A stretch of 64,000 nt of DNA from Macrophomina tecta (Eukaryota > Ascomycota > Dothideomycetes > Botryosphaeriales > Botryosphaeriaceae): the NCBI GenBank assembly GCA_024180945.1, contig JAKSGN010000035.1, positions 2,480,001-2,544,000 of the forward strand, given 5' to 3'. Position numbers and translations under genes: made by a program. The first letter of the stretch is position 1. Every line of letters starts with the position of its first letter. Positions 46,134 through 56,928 of this stretch are shown in pieces. The notes under the pieces are model-generated. The model saw only the letters and a list, made by a program, of their open reading frames with translations, had not been told where the DNA came from and did no database searches.

Positions 46134-49100
46134 CTATTCCTCACTACCCTCTTTTTTTCTCCTAGAAAACACACCCTTCGCACCCTTAACCACCCTCCCC
46201 AATCCCCCAAACACCAACCCAAGCCCGAACTTCCACCCCTTGATCCGCACCGTCCACACGAAGAAGTACACGAGCGCCCAATTGCTCACGACGAACGCAG
46301 CAAAGATGCCGCAGTCGCGCCACTTGTCGCCCGCGCCGATGCTGAGCGTCGCCAGGTAGTCGTCGCCGGTCGTGTAGGGGCAGTAGCGGCAGTCGGCGGC
46401 GTCGTCGGGGTTGAGCAGGTAGCCGGGGGAGGCGGACGCAAAAGCGCCGGCGTAGGACGAGCAGGTTTGGTTGGGCGGGGGGTCGAAGCGCGCGGTTTCG
46501 GTCGCGGTGCAGGCGACGGGCTGGCCGTGCAGGGTCGCGGCGAGGACGCCGCCGATCCACCAGGTGGAGGGGTTGACGTAGTACCTTTTTTTTCGCGAGT
46601 TTTTGGTTAGACTTTGGCTCATTTTTCTTTTCTTTTCTTTTGTTGAGGGGAGAGCAAAGAGCAAAACTTACATCCAGTATTTCCAGAAGACGGGGAGCAT
46701 GGAGTAGGGGCGGACGACGCCGTTGAAGAGGGAGAACATGACGAAGAAGAAGGGGAGCACGTTGGAGATGACGGTGAAGGAGGGCGCGAAGGCGGTGATC
46801 CACTGGCCCCAGCTGGCCTGGAAGAAGAAGAAGAACAGCGTCATCAGGAAGACGTAGCCGGCCGTCGACGCGTCGGTCGGCAGCCCCGTCGGAAAGTACC
46901 AGAGCAGGTAGTAGACGACGGCGCCGACGACGGCGGGGGGAAGTTCGCCGACGACCTGCGCCGTCGTGAAGGCGAACCAGCCGTAGATGCGCGAGGGGTG
47001 CTCGCGCGCTTGCCAAAGCGCCATGTTCTGGAAGAACTTGGGCACGACCGAGTTGACAATGGCCGGCGGGAAGACGATGATCAGGAAGGCTGTGAACATG
47101 CGGTTCTGCATGTCCTGCGCCGAATTGCCAAGCTGCCAGAAGGTAAAGCCGTTGAAGACGCCGATGATGACGGAGACGAAGAGCTTGCCGTACAGGTAGG
47201 ACGGGTCTCGCCAGTGCTGGATGAAGACTCGTTTCGTGAGCATGGTGGTCTGGAGCCAGACCGGTGCCGCGAACTCGCGAGCCTGGCCCTCCTGGCGAGG
47301 CGGCCTATCTTCCTTTCTTTCTCGGTTGATGCGCTCAATCTCTTCGAGTATTTCCTTATTGTTCTGAGATTCCTTCCACTCTTTGTTCCAGTCAATCTTT
47401 TGGCCATTTGGCCTCCGGATGGGCTTCGCGGCCGTCTCAAGGATGAACTCGGCAACGTTCTTGTTAGGTGGGCAATGAGCACCACGCTGTGCGAAGTATT
47501 CGACGACGTCTTTGCCATTCTCGCCTACCGGCCCGAAGTAGAAGGTGTTGCCGCCGGGATTGAGTGCCAAGATCATGTCAAACTGCTGAATAAGGATAGA
47601 ACTTGGTTGGTGAATGGTGCAAATAATTGCCTGACCTGCCTGACTTAGTTTCTTCAGGAACCGCACAATGGAGTACGCGGAGTTGCTATCAAGGCCACTG
47701 GTTGGCTCATCAAGGAAGAGGAGAAGGGAAGGCTTTGCAGCGAGCTCCACGCCAATCGTAAGTCGTTTCTTCTGCTCAACGCCGAGAGAGCTGATGATAG
47801 CGTCCTGTAGGTCACCGAGCTCAAGCAAGTCGATGACCTTGTCCACGTAGTCGATCTTGTCTTTGTGTGGGATTTCATTGTCCTGGCGGAGGATAGCAGA
47901 GAACTCGAGTGCTTCCCGAATAGTTGCCGTCTGATCGTGGATATCCATTTGCTCACAGAAACCAGTACCACGTTGGAAGTCGAGATCCAGCGGCTTTCCA
48001 TCCACGAGCATGTCTCCAGAGATTACGCCGACGGTCTGTCGCTGTGCTAAGGTGTTCAGCAAAGTAGTTTTACCTGCACCTGACGCACCCATCAGCGCAA
48101 CCATGATACCAGGCTTGGCGAAGCCGGAGACGTTGTTGAGGAGTTTCTTCTCTCCGCCGAGATACGGAACGGTATACGAGACATCCTTCCAGGTGAAAAT
48201 ACTGTCACTGTTTGAAATCGACTCCAGGGCCTCTTCCGCTTTTGATTTTGTTTTTGCCATCGCCAGATCGGCATCCTCATTGGCCGACGGGCGCGCCACA
48301 TCCGCGGCCGCCTTTTCTTCATCATCAGGCCTCTTCTGTTCCTTCAAGGCTTGCTTGGCTTTCTTGCTTCGTTTGAACATTAACGCTCCACCACCGCCCT
48401 CGGCAAAGCTGAAAAGTTCCGTGGCCGCCGCTGTAATGAGAATGTACAGGACAGTGAAGGCAATGACGACACCAAAATTCCGCCACAGGTGTGACCTAGT
48501 ATACGTGTAGGTAGTGCCAATGTAATCTGCCCCTGGTACGGATTGAGAGTTCGGAGAAGCGCCACTCAGGGCACAGCCTTGATAACCTGGTACGACGTCC
48601 GGTCCCTGCGGTACAAGTTGTTCGGGGGCGCAATCCATGACTCTGTTCGAGAACTCGTTGGAAAGGACAGCCTCGAATGAGTAAGAAATGGGATTTATGT
48701 AATAGAGCCATCCGAACCAGATGTATTGGCTTGTCAACTGAGGCTTCACGATGACGTAGCCGGTGAAGATGACTAGAAGGTTGAGTGCGATTCCGCTGAA
48801 GCGAACCGCATCATCTATGGTGGGCGAGAGCGCAGCGAACATTCGGTAAAGCGCTGTGACGCAAATCGTCGTAGTGTAGATGAAGAGCATGTAGATGAAG
48901 AACTTCCCGGCATCGACGTCTAGATTTGTCATAAAATACATGATGATGGCGAAGACTATGACCTGGACGAGAATCATCGGGAAGTCGGTAACCACGCGTG
49001 CAATGCTGACAGCTGATGGACGGTAAAAGGCGTAGTCCTTGTGTCGAGCGACAACAAGACGTCCGCTAACCGCCTTCATGAGTTCGCTCAGCTGGAGCCA

Positions 49101-50963
49101 GCCGAGGAAGAGAATGGAGAAGAAGAGGGCACCGCCTCGGCTGAAGGCACCTGCGGTGTCGAGAGGCTGCCCGTAAAAGAGACTGCCGACGATAAGTGCG
49201 TTGCTAATGATGATGAAGGCTTTGGTAACAAGCGTCTGCTTGTCACCGAATATCAGCCAGAACTCCCGCAGGGTACATGCGTACACCTGACGCGCGAAGC
49301 TGACGGTGTAGCTCGACTTCTTCATGACCGTCTTGCTTTTTTGTTCTTGAGTGGCGGCCTCGAATTCTTTGGCAACTGCGTGGTTACTCTCCTCCAGTTC
49401 TCGTTCATACTCCTCGATGTCCCGAAGAACACCTCTATAGACTTCCGAGGATCTATAGGCCTTCTCCAGTTCTTCAGGAGTCCTCGGCGCCCTGTCTTTG
49501 AATCCTTCTCTAAAGCGACGTTCGGTTGGGTCCGTGACGGCCGTCAAGAAGTCAGGAGTGGTCTGTCGTTCCGGGCAGGAGTATCCTAGGTCGATGAAGT
49601 ACTGCTTGGCATCCTTAGCCGGGCCGCAGTAAATGCACCTGCCGGAGTCAATGACCATGACCTTATCCATAAGCTCATAGATCTGTTCGCCAGCCTGGTA
49701 CAGGGTGACGAAAGTGGTCCTGTTGCTGACGTCGGTCATGATACGTAGGGATTTCGCGTAATCCAATGCAGTTGAGCTGTCCAGACCGCGAGTCGAGTTG
49801 TCCCAGGCGACGACTGTCGACTTTGCCGCAAGGGTTTCCGCGATGGAGACGCGCTTCCGTTCGCCTCCTGAGACGCCGCGAACAAATTCGTCGCCCACCA
49901 GAGTGTGCCTCGTGTGGGGTATGCCGAACATCTTGAGCAGAGCCTCGACAATGATGGGGATGTCGCTCTTCTCGCGCTTTTTCGTTTTGTTCATCAAGGA
50001 GAATTTCAGGGTCTGCCAAACTGTCAAGGCAGCAAAGTGCTTGTCGTCCTCCGGATTGTATGTGACCTCGCCTCGGAACTGCTTCCTCTGCTTCTCCGCG
50101 CTGATGCCTCCGTACGTGACGTCACCGGTGACGGCAGCGTAACCCTCCCGCTTGTTGGAGATGGCTTTGAGGAAGGTGGAGCAGCCGGAGCCTGGGCGTC
50201 CCAGGACGAGCATCATTTCACCGTCACGTACGACTCCTGAAAAGTCGTGCACTAAGTCGCGCGTTTGAGCACGGCTCTTGAAGCGGATTGCGGGAATGAA
50301 CCGGCTTAAAATGCGGTAGAGGTCAGGGCCAAATGTCCCGAGTATGGCATCAGGAAGTGTTTTGACGAAGGTGGCAGTCGAGCCGGTGCCCTTGACGGTG
50401 AGGTTCTTCCAAACAACACCCACTCTCTTCGCTGACCGGCCGTCTGTCCTCTTCTCGAAATGGCCTTCTCGCATGAATTCTTCCAGATGGAATTCGTCCT
50501 CCTCCGAGGAATCCAGATTCGGGTCTCCACCCGTCTCCTTCGTTTCTTGGGATTCCAGGGCATCTCCGTCGGTGTCGGCCAGATCAGACTTGCTCGACGA
50601 CGCACCCTGGGCAGTATGCGTCCGACGGGAGCTGAGGCCGCTGATGGTACGGAATAGAGCACCTCCATCGGCTGTTCTGGGCTGTGGGTGGGATTGTCGC
50701 GAAGTCCTGGATGTTGTCCGCGACGGGCCCGATAAGGTGCGCCGAAGAGCTTCGTACTCCTCCATGGCAACGCGCTGGTCCCGAATGCCGACGTCGTGTT
50801 CCCCCCAGGTGCCTTCGACACTGCCGTTGGAGCTGGAAGCAGCTGGATTGGTGTTCCCACTGGTATCGCCGTTGGGCGAGGGGTCGGGCTGGCTGGCCGG
50901 GGCGACGTTATGCCACGGATTGCCGTGACCGCCACGGTCTTCTGGCAGCGATGAGGCCCACAT
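46134..50963 (-). CDS. PDR-type ABC transporter (ABCG, full size)
   Basis: A full-length plasma-membrane exporter of the pleiotropic drug resistance type, 1580 residues. Exons are 50963-46672 and 46584-46134; the 87-nt intron (GTAAGT...AAAAG) rejoins FWKYWM to YYVNPSTWW. The order is NBD1, six membrane segments, NBD2, six membrane segments. NBD1 has LGRPGSGCSTFLKAIS, with the Cys in place of Lys usual for fungal PDR proteins, VSGGERKRVSIAE and WDNSTRGLDSSTALD. NBD2 has GASGAGKTTLLNTLA, LGVEQKKRLTIGVELA and LFLDEPTSGLDS. The last extracellular loop is Cys-rich (NQTCSSYAG, CRYCPYT). Substrates, often azoles and plant or fungal toxins, cannot be predicted. The start is the ATG at 50963 (MWASSLPED); the open frame upstream begins with TTG. 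Confidence 0.94.
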
Positions 50964-51836
50964 TGTGTGGCAGAGAAGCAAAGGGAAGTGAGCTGCGTCT
51001 TATCGACAAAGGGAGCCGGAGCTGGCTCCCTGCTTTATGCACTGAAGGGGATGGGCAACAGGGCTTGGCTTCGGCGGACGAGCTTTTCCTTGGGACAGCC
51101 AAGGGGTTTCGGGAATGGTCGAGGGCTATATGAGCAAACGGCGTAGCGGGAATAAGAGCTAACACCGAAGGCCCGCTGGGGGGCAGTCGAGGGACGCGGC
51201 AGAGAGATCGGGCGGTCTGATTGGGCTGCGGGCAACTAGAGTTCGCCCGAAGCGGCAGTGAGGTCATCGTGGAGATAGCACTCGGCTCCCTCCCGATTTC
51301 TAAGCCTGCTGCCGTACGCCGGACGACGCACGGACTAGTGCGTGCGTTGGACGACGTTCGCGCGATGCAGCGCTCGTCCTTTGTCACGGTCGTTTTTCTC
51401 CGCCAGTTAGTCCGCGGGAATGGACCATTCCCGGCGGGCAGCGGGAGCAGCATGGGGCCTGAACTGCATGCCCTGGACTATGAATCATCCTGAGCGACGC
51501 CGAACGAGGCAAGATCAGCCAGCAGGTGAGGCAGGTAGCACGGCGCCGTTGGTGTGTCAGCGGCGTGCAGGTGAGGGGGCACGGGCACATGGCAGGCGTG
51601 CAGCAGCCCGGCGGCGCCAGCTCCGCCTCGGGGCGAGAAGCGGGCTGGAGCTGGTGGTTGTGCGCGGTGGCCGAGTGCCGGCGGATTCTAGTGGTCGGGA
51701 TGGCGGCGCAAGACAGCGGCTCTGGTCGATCGGCGGGGATCCGAGTCGTCGCGTCTGCCGGGGCCGCAGGCGCGTCACCACAACTTTATCGCAACACCAG
51801 CTGCACCACCCTCCCCACCGCCCACCCCGCCCAGCC
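50964..51836. promoter_or_regulatory. Divergent upstream region, PDR transporter / vps16
   Basis: An 870-base GC-rich gap between divergent start codons. I found no clear pleiotropic drug response element or other named site, and no supported reading frame. Confidence 0.45.
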
Positions 51837-54432
51837 ATGCCCAAGCCCACCGCCGACTGGGAGCGTGTCGGCGATCGCTTCTACCGCAAGATCCAGCTCT
51901 ACACCGATGTCTTCGACCAGGACCTCGAGCTCGAGCACTTCCATGTGGTCGGAGCTCCATACTCTGGCGCTGTAGGTATGCACCTGCTGCCTGCCTGCGC
52001 CCACCCGCCTCGCCCTCCCCGCTGACCGCGCCAGCCATCTACCGTGACGAGGCGAAGCTCCAGGCATACCGCGCCTCCCAGCAGTCCAAGACCTCCATCG
52101 ACATCTACAGCTGCGCCGGCAAGCTCATCCGCCGCATCAGCTGGGACAAGGGCTCCATCAAGGGCATTGGCTGGTCGTCCGACGAGAAGCTGCTGGTCGT
52201 CACCGAGGATGGCACAGTGCGCTGCTACCAAGACCTGCACGGCGACTTTGTCCCCTTCACCCTCGGCCATGGCGCTGAAGAGGTCGGCGTGAAGGCCTGT
52301 CGCTTCTGGAGCTCCGGCTTCGTTGCCCTGCTCAACAACAACCGCCTCATCTCCGTCTCGCGCTACGACGAGCCCCGCCCCAAGCTGTTGGCCGTCGCTC
52401 CCGAAGATCCCGTCGAGTCTTGGGCCCTGATCCCGCCCACCGAAACTCTCTCGCGCTCTGTGGAGGTGCTTCTGGCGATCGGCGAGACTATCTATGTGGT
52501 CGACGCCACCGACTGCGAAGACCGCATGCTGCAACGGGGCCCTTTCAGGTATACAAGCGTCTCCCCCAACGGCAGCTTCGTTGCACTGTACACCGAGGAC
52601 AGCAAGGTCTGGGTGGTAAGCAGCGACTTTCAGAACAAGCTTAGCGAGTATGACTCGAGAGCCCGGACTGTGCCCAAGGACATGCAGTGGTGTGGAAACA
52701 GTGCTGTTGTCTTGGCTTGGGAGGACGAGATCCATCTGGTTGGCCCTAATGGTTCTGCCACCAAGTTCTTCTACGACAGCTGGGTGCATCTCCTGCCGGA
52801 CGTGGATGGGATACGGGTGCTCACAAACGATGTCTGTGAGTTGATTCAACGCGTTCCTGATGTCAGCGAGGAGACCTTCCGCCTGGGTTCTACGTCACCA
52901 GCTGCTGTGCTCTTGGATGCCGTGGACCACCTCGAAAAGAAATCCCCGAAGGCCGACGATCTCATTCAAATGATCCGTCCCAACCTAGCCGAGGCCGTCG
53001 ATATTTGTGTCAAAGCCGCAGGCCACGAGTACAGCATCCACTGGCAGAAGCAGCTTCTGAAGGCTGCATCGTTCGGCAAGTCAGTCTTAGACCTGTACAA
53101 TAGCGATGACTTCGTTGAGATGTGTGAGACACTCCGCGTGCTCAACGCTGTCCGCTTCTATGAGATTGGTCTTCCCGTATCCTACGACCAATACATGCGC
53201 CTTACTCCGGAGAAGCTTATTGAAAGGCTCATAAACCGTCACGAATACCAGCTGGCCCTGAAAATCTCCGATTACCTTCGCCTTCCAACTGACCGGATTT
53301 ACGTTCATTGGGCCAGCCAGAAAGTGCGTGTCTCCAATGATGACGAGGAGACCATCTGCCGCATGATCGTCCAGAAGCTCGAAGGTAAGCAAGGCGTATC
53401 ATTCGAGGAGATTGCACGTGCTGCATACGACGAAGGTCGTGCCCGTCTGGCAACAGAGCTATTGAACTACGAACCTCGGGCTGGAAAGCAAGTGCCTCTC
53501 CTGTTGGACATGAAAGAAGACACAATAGCTTTGGATAAGGCCATAGAAAGTGGAGATACCGATCTGGTTTTCCACGTTCTTCTCCACCTCAAGAAGCAGC
53601 TTACGTTGGCGAGTTTCTTCCGAACCGTCACCAGCAGGCCCGTTGCCACAGCCTTGGTTGAATCATCAGCCCTTGAACAGGACAGAGAACTCCTGAAAGA
53701 CCTCTATTACCAGGATGACCGCCGCCTTGACGGATCAAATCTTCTTATTGCCGAGGCCCTTGATCAACCTAGCATAAGTCTCCGAGTCGACAAGCTTAAG
53801 CTTGCCGGAAAGTTGCTCCAGGATTCACGTGAGCATACTTTCAACGTCAAAGCGATTGATGAAGCGCAGCGCCTGTTGAAAATGCAAGAAGCATTCGAGA
53901 AAGATCTTGGAGCGGGCTACGTGGGACTCTCGGTGAACGAGACGCTGTTCCGCCTCGTGCGGGCTGGACACATGAAACGTGCACAGAAGGTCCAGTCTGA
54001 ATTCAAGGTCCCCGAGAAGACATACTGGTGGCTTAGACTCCGTGGACTTGTGGCCAAGAGGGACTGGAACGAACTGGAAGAGCTCAGCAAGACCCGGAAG
54101 AGCCCTATTGGCTGGGAGGTAAGTCCATCACCGCTTCATTGTTTCCTCATTGCGGCTGGTGCTGACACTTGTCCCGCCAGCCATTTTTCAACGAGGTCCT
54201 CTCGGCCGGCAATACGCGAACCGCCGCATTATTCATTCCCAAATGCACCAACCTGCCTGTGCCCGATCGCATAGAAATGTGGGTCAAGTGTGGTCTGGTC
54301 GTACGCGCAGGTGAGGAGGCGCTTAAGGCGAAGGACATGAACAGCCTAGCAGAGCTTAAGGCCAAGGCTACCGGAAATGCGGTCCACGAGATAGAACGCA
54401 TGATTGGACAGTTGGCTGGGGGGAAAAGATAG
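51837..54432 (+). CDS. vps16: Vps16, HOPS/CORVET core subunit
   Basis: Vps16 is a class C vacuolar protein-sorting subunit shared by the CORVET and HOPS tethering complexes; it binds Vps33 and is needed for endosome and vacuole fusion. Three exons, 51837-51975, 52035-54118 and 54181-54432, encode 824 residues; introns are 59 and 62 nt. The N-terminal half is the beta-propeller (WERVGDRFYRKIQLY, SIKGIGWSSDEKLLVV, VKACRFWSSGFVALLNNNR, YDSRARTVPKDMQWCGNSAV). The C-terminal half is the alpha-solenoid (RLINRHEYQLALKISDYL, FEEIARAAYDEGRARLATELL, GAGYVGLSVNETLFRLV, TYWWLRLRGLVAKRDW, ending with NEVLSAGNTRTAALFIPKC). Length matches yeast Vps16 (798) well. Confidence 0.95.
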
Positions 54433-55251
54433 GAACCGTAGCTCCTGCGGCAGGGGATGGAGTTTTCGCGGTATGTCCGCCTATCGCCGACTTGCATTCC
54501 ATTGGCCGTCGGCCGAGGGAAAACTGCGGCTAAAATAACCAGCAAATGACGAGTGTATGAAAGATATCCATTGTATGAATGCCTATGGCGCCTTCAGTCT
54601 AGTTCCACAGATGACGTTATCCTATCCGTGCCCTTTGTCGATCATAGCTCATCCGCTTAACCTTCCTCAGCGAAGGAAAAGTGGCCTTAAGTAAGCAGTG
54701 TTGTTGTGACCGACGTCCCCCCATCTTATGGCCAGCTGACGAACGCAACTGCAGGGACATGTGATCTGCGGCAGTAATAATCATTTCGGTTCGGTCATAT
54801 GGTGGGCCATTCTTACACATCCTAAAAGTCACATCCAAGCCCGAGCATTGACGCGATTTTAATTGCAGAAACGCTGTGAAACTGTTCATGTCCGTTTCAT
54901 TTGCTCTTTCGGGACCCGAAAAGGTTGAAACTGTGAAGGTTGAAGCGCCTTGCAGCAGTAAGCGGAAGTGTCCGTTGGCTTGAGGGAGTCATCCGAACGT
55001 TCATGGCATCAGTCTCTTTCCAAACGCAGGATTATCTTAGTTCGGCGTCGGGACAGTCATACTATATGCGAAGACCACAGCTCTTGTCTCTCTGCATAGC
55101 CAACAAACATCCATCACTCCGTCTACATACCGAGTTTTCACAATCACCGCCGAGGGACACATCAGTAAGTGAAACGGCCATTAGGTGATTATTAGCATTT
55201 ACTATCCCAAGTAAATACATCCCCCCTCTCCCCCCTCCTCTTCAACAACCA

Positions 55252-55289
<38 letters not shown>

Positions 55290-55414
55290 GCCGCACCAGC
55301 CGCTCCAGCCCCCCAGCACCCATGACCTATCCCTCCCATCCATCACATTATACATGAAGCCATCCCCGTGAACGTTCCATCTCTCCTTCAGTTCTACTAC
55401 CCTCCTCTACCACC
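54433..55414. other. Intergenic between vps16 and GPI-protein gene
   Basis: Convergent 3' regions. It contains a C-rich tract and a CAA microsatellite near 55253-55290. No reading frame is supported. Confidence 0.45.
55253..55290. repeat. CAA microsatellite
   Basis: Roughly twelve perfect ACA/CAA units flanked by CCAGC-rich sequence, in the 3' flank of the GPI-protein gene. Confidence 0.9.
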
Positions 55415-55924
55415 TCAAACAACCATCCCCACCGCCGCCGCCACCACCACTGCGAACATCCCTCCATAACTCGCCCCCGCGTGCGCGACCGCAGCCGCAC
55501 CCGTATACGTGGTCGGCGGCCCAGCCGTGGTCGGCGTCGCCGGCGGGCCTGGCGGATAGTACCCGCCAGGGACGCCGCCGCCGCTCGTGTTGTTGTTGTT
55601 GAAGAAGCCGGTCGGCGCGGCGGCGCCGGCCGTGGCGTTGTAGGACGCCGTGTAGTAGGCCGTGCTGACGGTGGGGGTCGTGGAGTTGAAGGTCGGGGGC
55701 AGGGGGGTGTTGACGTTGGGTTGGCCGGCTGCAATGGCCGGGGGTGGAGGGGCGTAATTGACATTGTTGTTATTACCGGCAGCGACGGCCGCCGCCGGCG
55801 CGGCGTTGGGGTTGCCGCTGCCGGAGCCGTCGATGGAGTAGTCGTCGTTTTTGTCGTTGGTGGCGGCGGCGGTGGTGAGGGTTAGGTGGAGGGCGAGTGG
55901 GAGGAGGATTGCGAGGAGTCTCAT
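55415..55924 (-). CDS. Probable GPI-anchored cell-wall protein
   Basis: A single exon encodes 169 residues. An N-terminal signal peptide (MRLLAILLPLALHLTLTTA) and a C-terminal hydrophobic tail (GGMFAVVVAAAVGMVV) preceded by small residues (AHAGAS) are the two features of a GPI-anchored protein. The mature part is low complexity: Asn, Pro, Ala, Gly, Thr and Tyr, with Asn runs (AAGNNNNVNYAPPPP, FFNNNNTSGGG) and one N-glycosylation-type site in TFNSTTP. There are no cysteines, so it is not a hydrophobin or CFEM protein. It is likely a wall or surface component, species-restricted like most such proteins. Function is unknown. Confidence 0.7.
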   Translation of the reverse strand: MRLLAILLPLALHLTLTTAAATNDKNDDYSIDGSGSGNPNAAPAAAVAAGNNNNVNYAPPPPAIAAGQPNVNTPLPPTFNSTTPTVSTAYYTASYNATAGAAAPTGFFNNNNTSGGGVPGGYYPPGPPATPTTAGPPTTYTGAAAVAHAGASYGGMFAVVVAAAVGMVV

Positions 55925-56928
55925 GGTGGCGATGTGGTTTGTTTTATTTTATTTTCCCCCCTTCGTCGTGGGATACGCTTGTTATTGCTGTGGTGGTAAT
56001 GGTGGGCTTGTCGAAAGTGGTAAGGGAACTTCGTTGAAGCGACAGACGTAGCGAATGGACCTTTTATTCTTCGGGGCCTTTTTTGAGGAGCGATTGGAGA
56101 TTGGAGCGTTTTGGAAATGAGCTCTTAGGGGAGGGCTGGGGGTAGCCATTTCATTTATAGAACGTTTGCAGCTTTGTATCGCATTGCCCGCCTCAACCTT
56201 ATGGTTGAAGCTTGTTAAATTTTGACTTGGAGGGTGTCGAACGTTGACAAGAGATATCAAAGTTTAATGGCGGGGGTCTGAAATCTTGTTTCCTGTTCCT
56301 TGCTCTTTGCTTTAATTGCGACGGAAGAGATGTTTATAAAGCTAAAACGGTGTGTTGGCATGGGGAGACTGCCGACGCGCTTGCACCGAATTGTGTTAAT
56401 GAATTGGTGATGGCCGGTGATGAAAGGTGTGGGGAGCATCGACAATCTCCGGAGGTGGCGGAAACGTCGAGCTTAAACTCAACGCTTGCTTTCCCCAGCG
56501 AGAGGATGGATGAGGCACGATCAGGTACCCTGGACAGATTCTGTTGTTAGACTTTCTGGTAAATGAACTGCTGATGTTTAATCAGTCATGGCTAAGGGTC
56601 GACGGAGCCGAACTCTGGTCGTGGTCGAGGAAACCCTTCCCGAGAAATCTATCTGTCAAGCATGCACAACTCGATTCTCCGCGAGCACTGTTGATATCAG
56701 TACGAGCTTCAGCCATGAGGTTGACTATTTGGCAGGTGTTGCGGCGCGAAAGTAGATCGTGTCTCGCTTAGATCTCTCCGGTTCTATTTTAAGCTCAGCG
56801 AACTTATTAAAGCTGCCGAAGATCACAAGACCTGGACCAGTGCAGATTACTGCACGGCCTGACAGTTGCACATTGTGTCCTTAAACTCTCATTCCAGCCT
56901 CCCACGCTGGCATACGCAAGCTTCAGAC
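55925..56928. other. Intergenic upstream of GPI-protein gene
   Basis: About 1 kb with mixed composition between two minus-strand genes: promoter of the GPI-protein gene and 3' region of the macrodomain-sirtuin gene. No reading frame is supported. Confidence 0.45.

Noticed and set aside
55253..55290. Repeat array resembling a CRISPR or satellite at first glance
   Set aside because: It is an uninterrupted trinucleotide microsatellite with no spacers, in a fungal genome.
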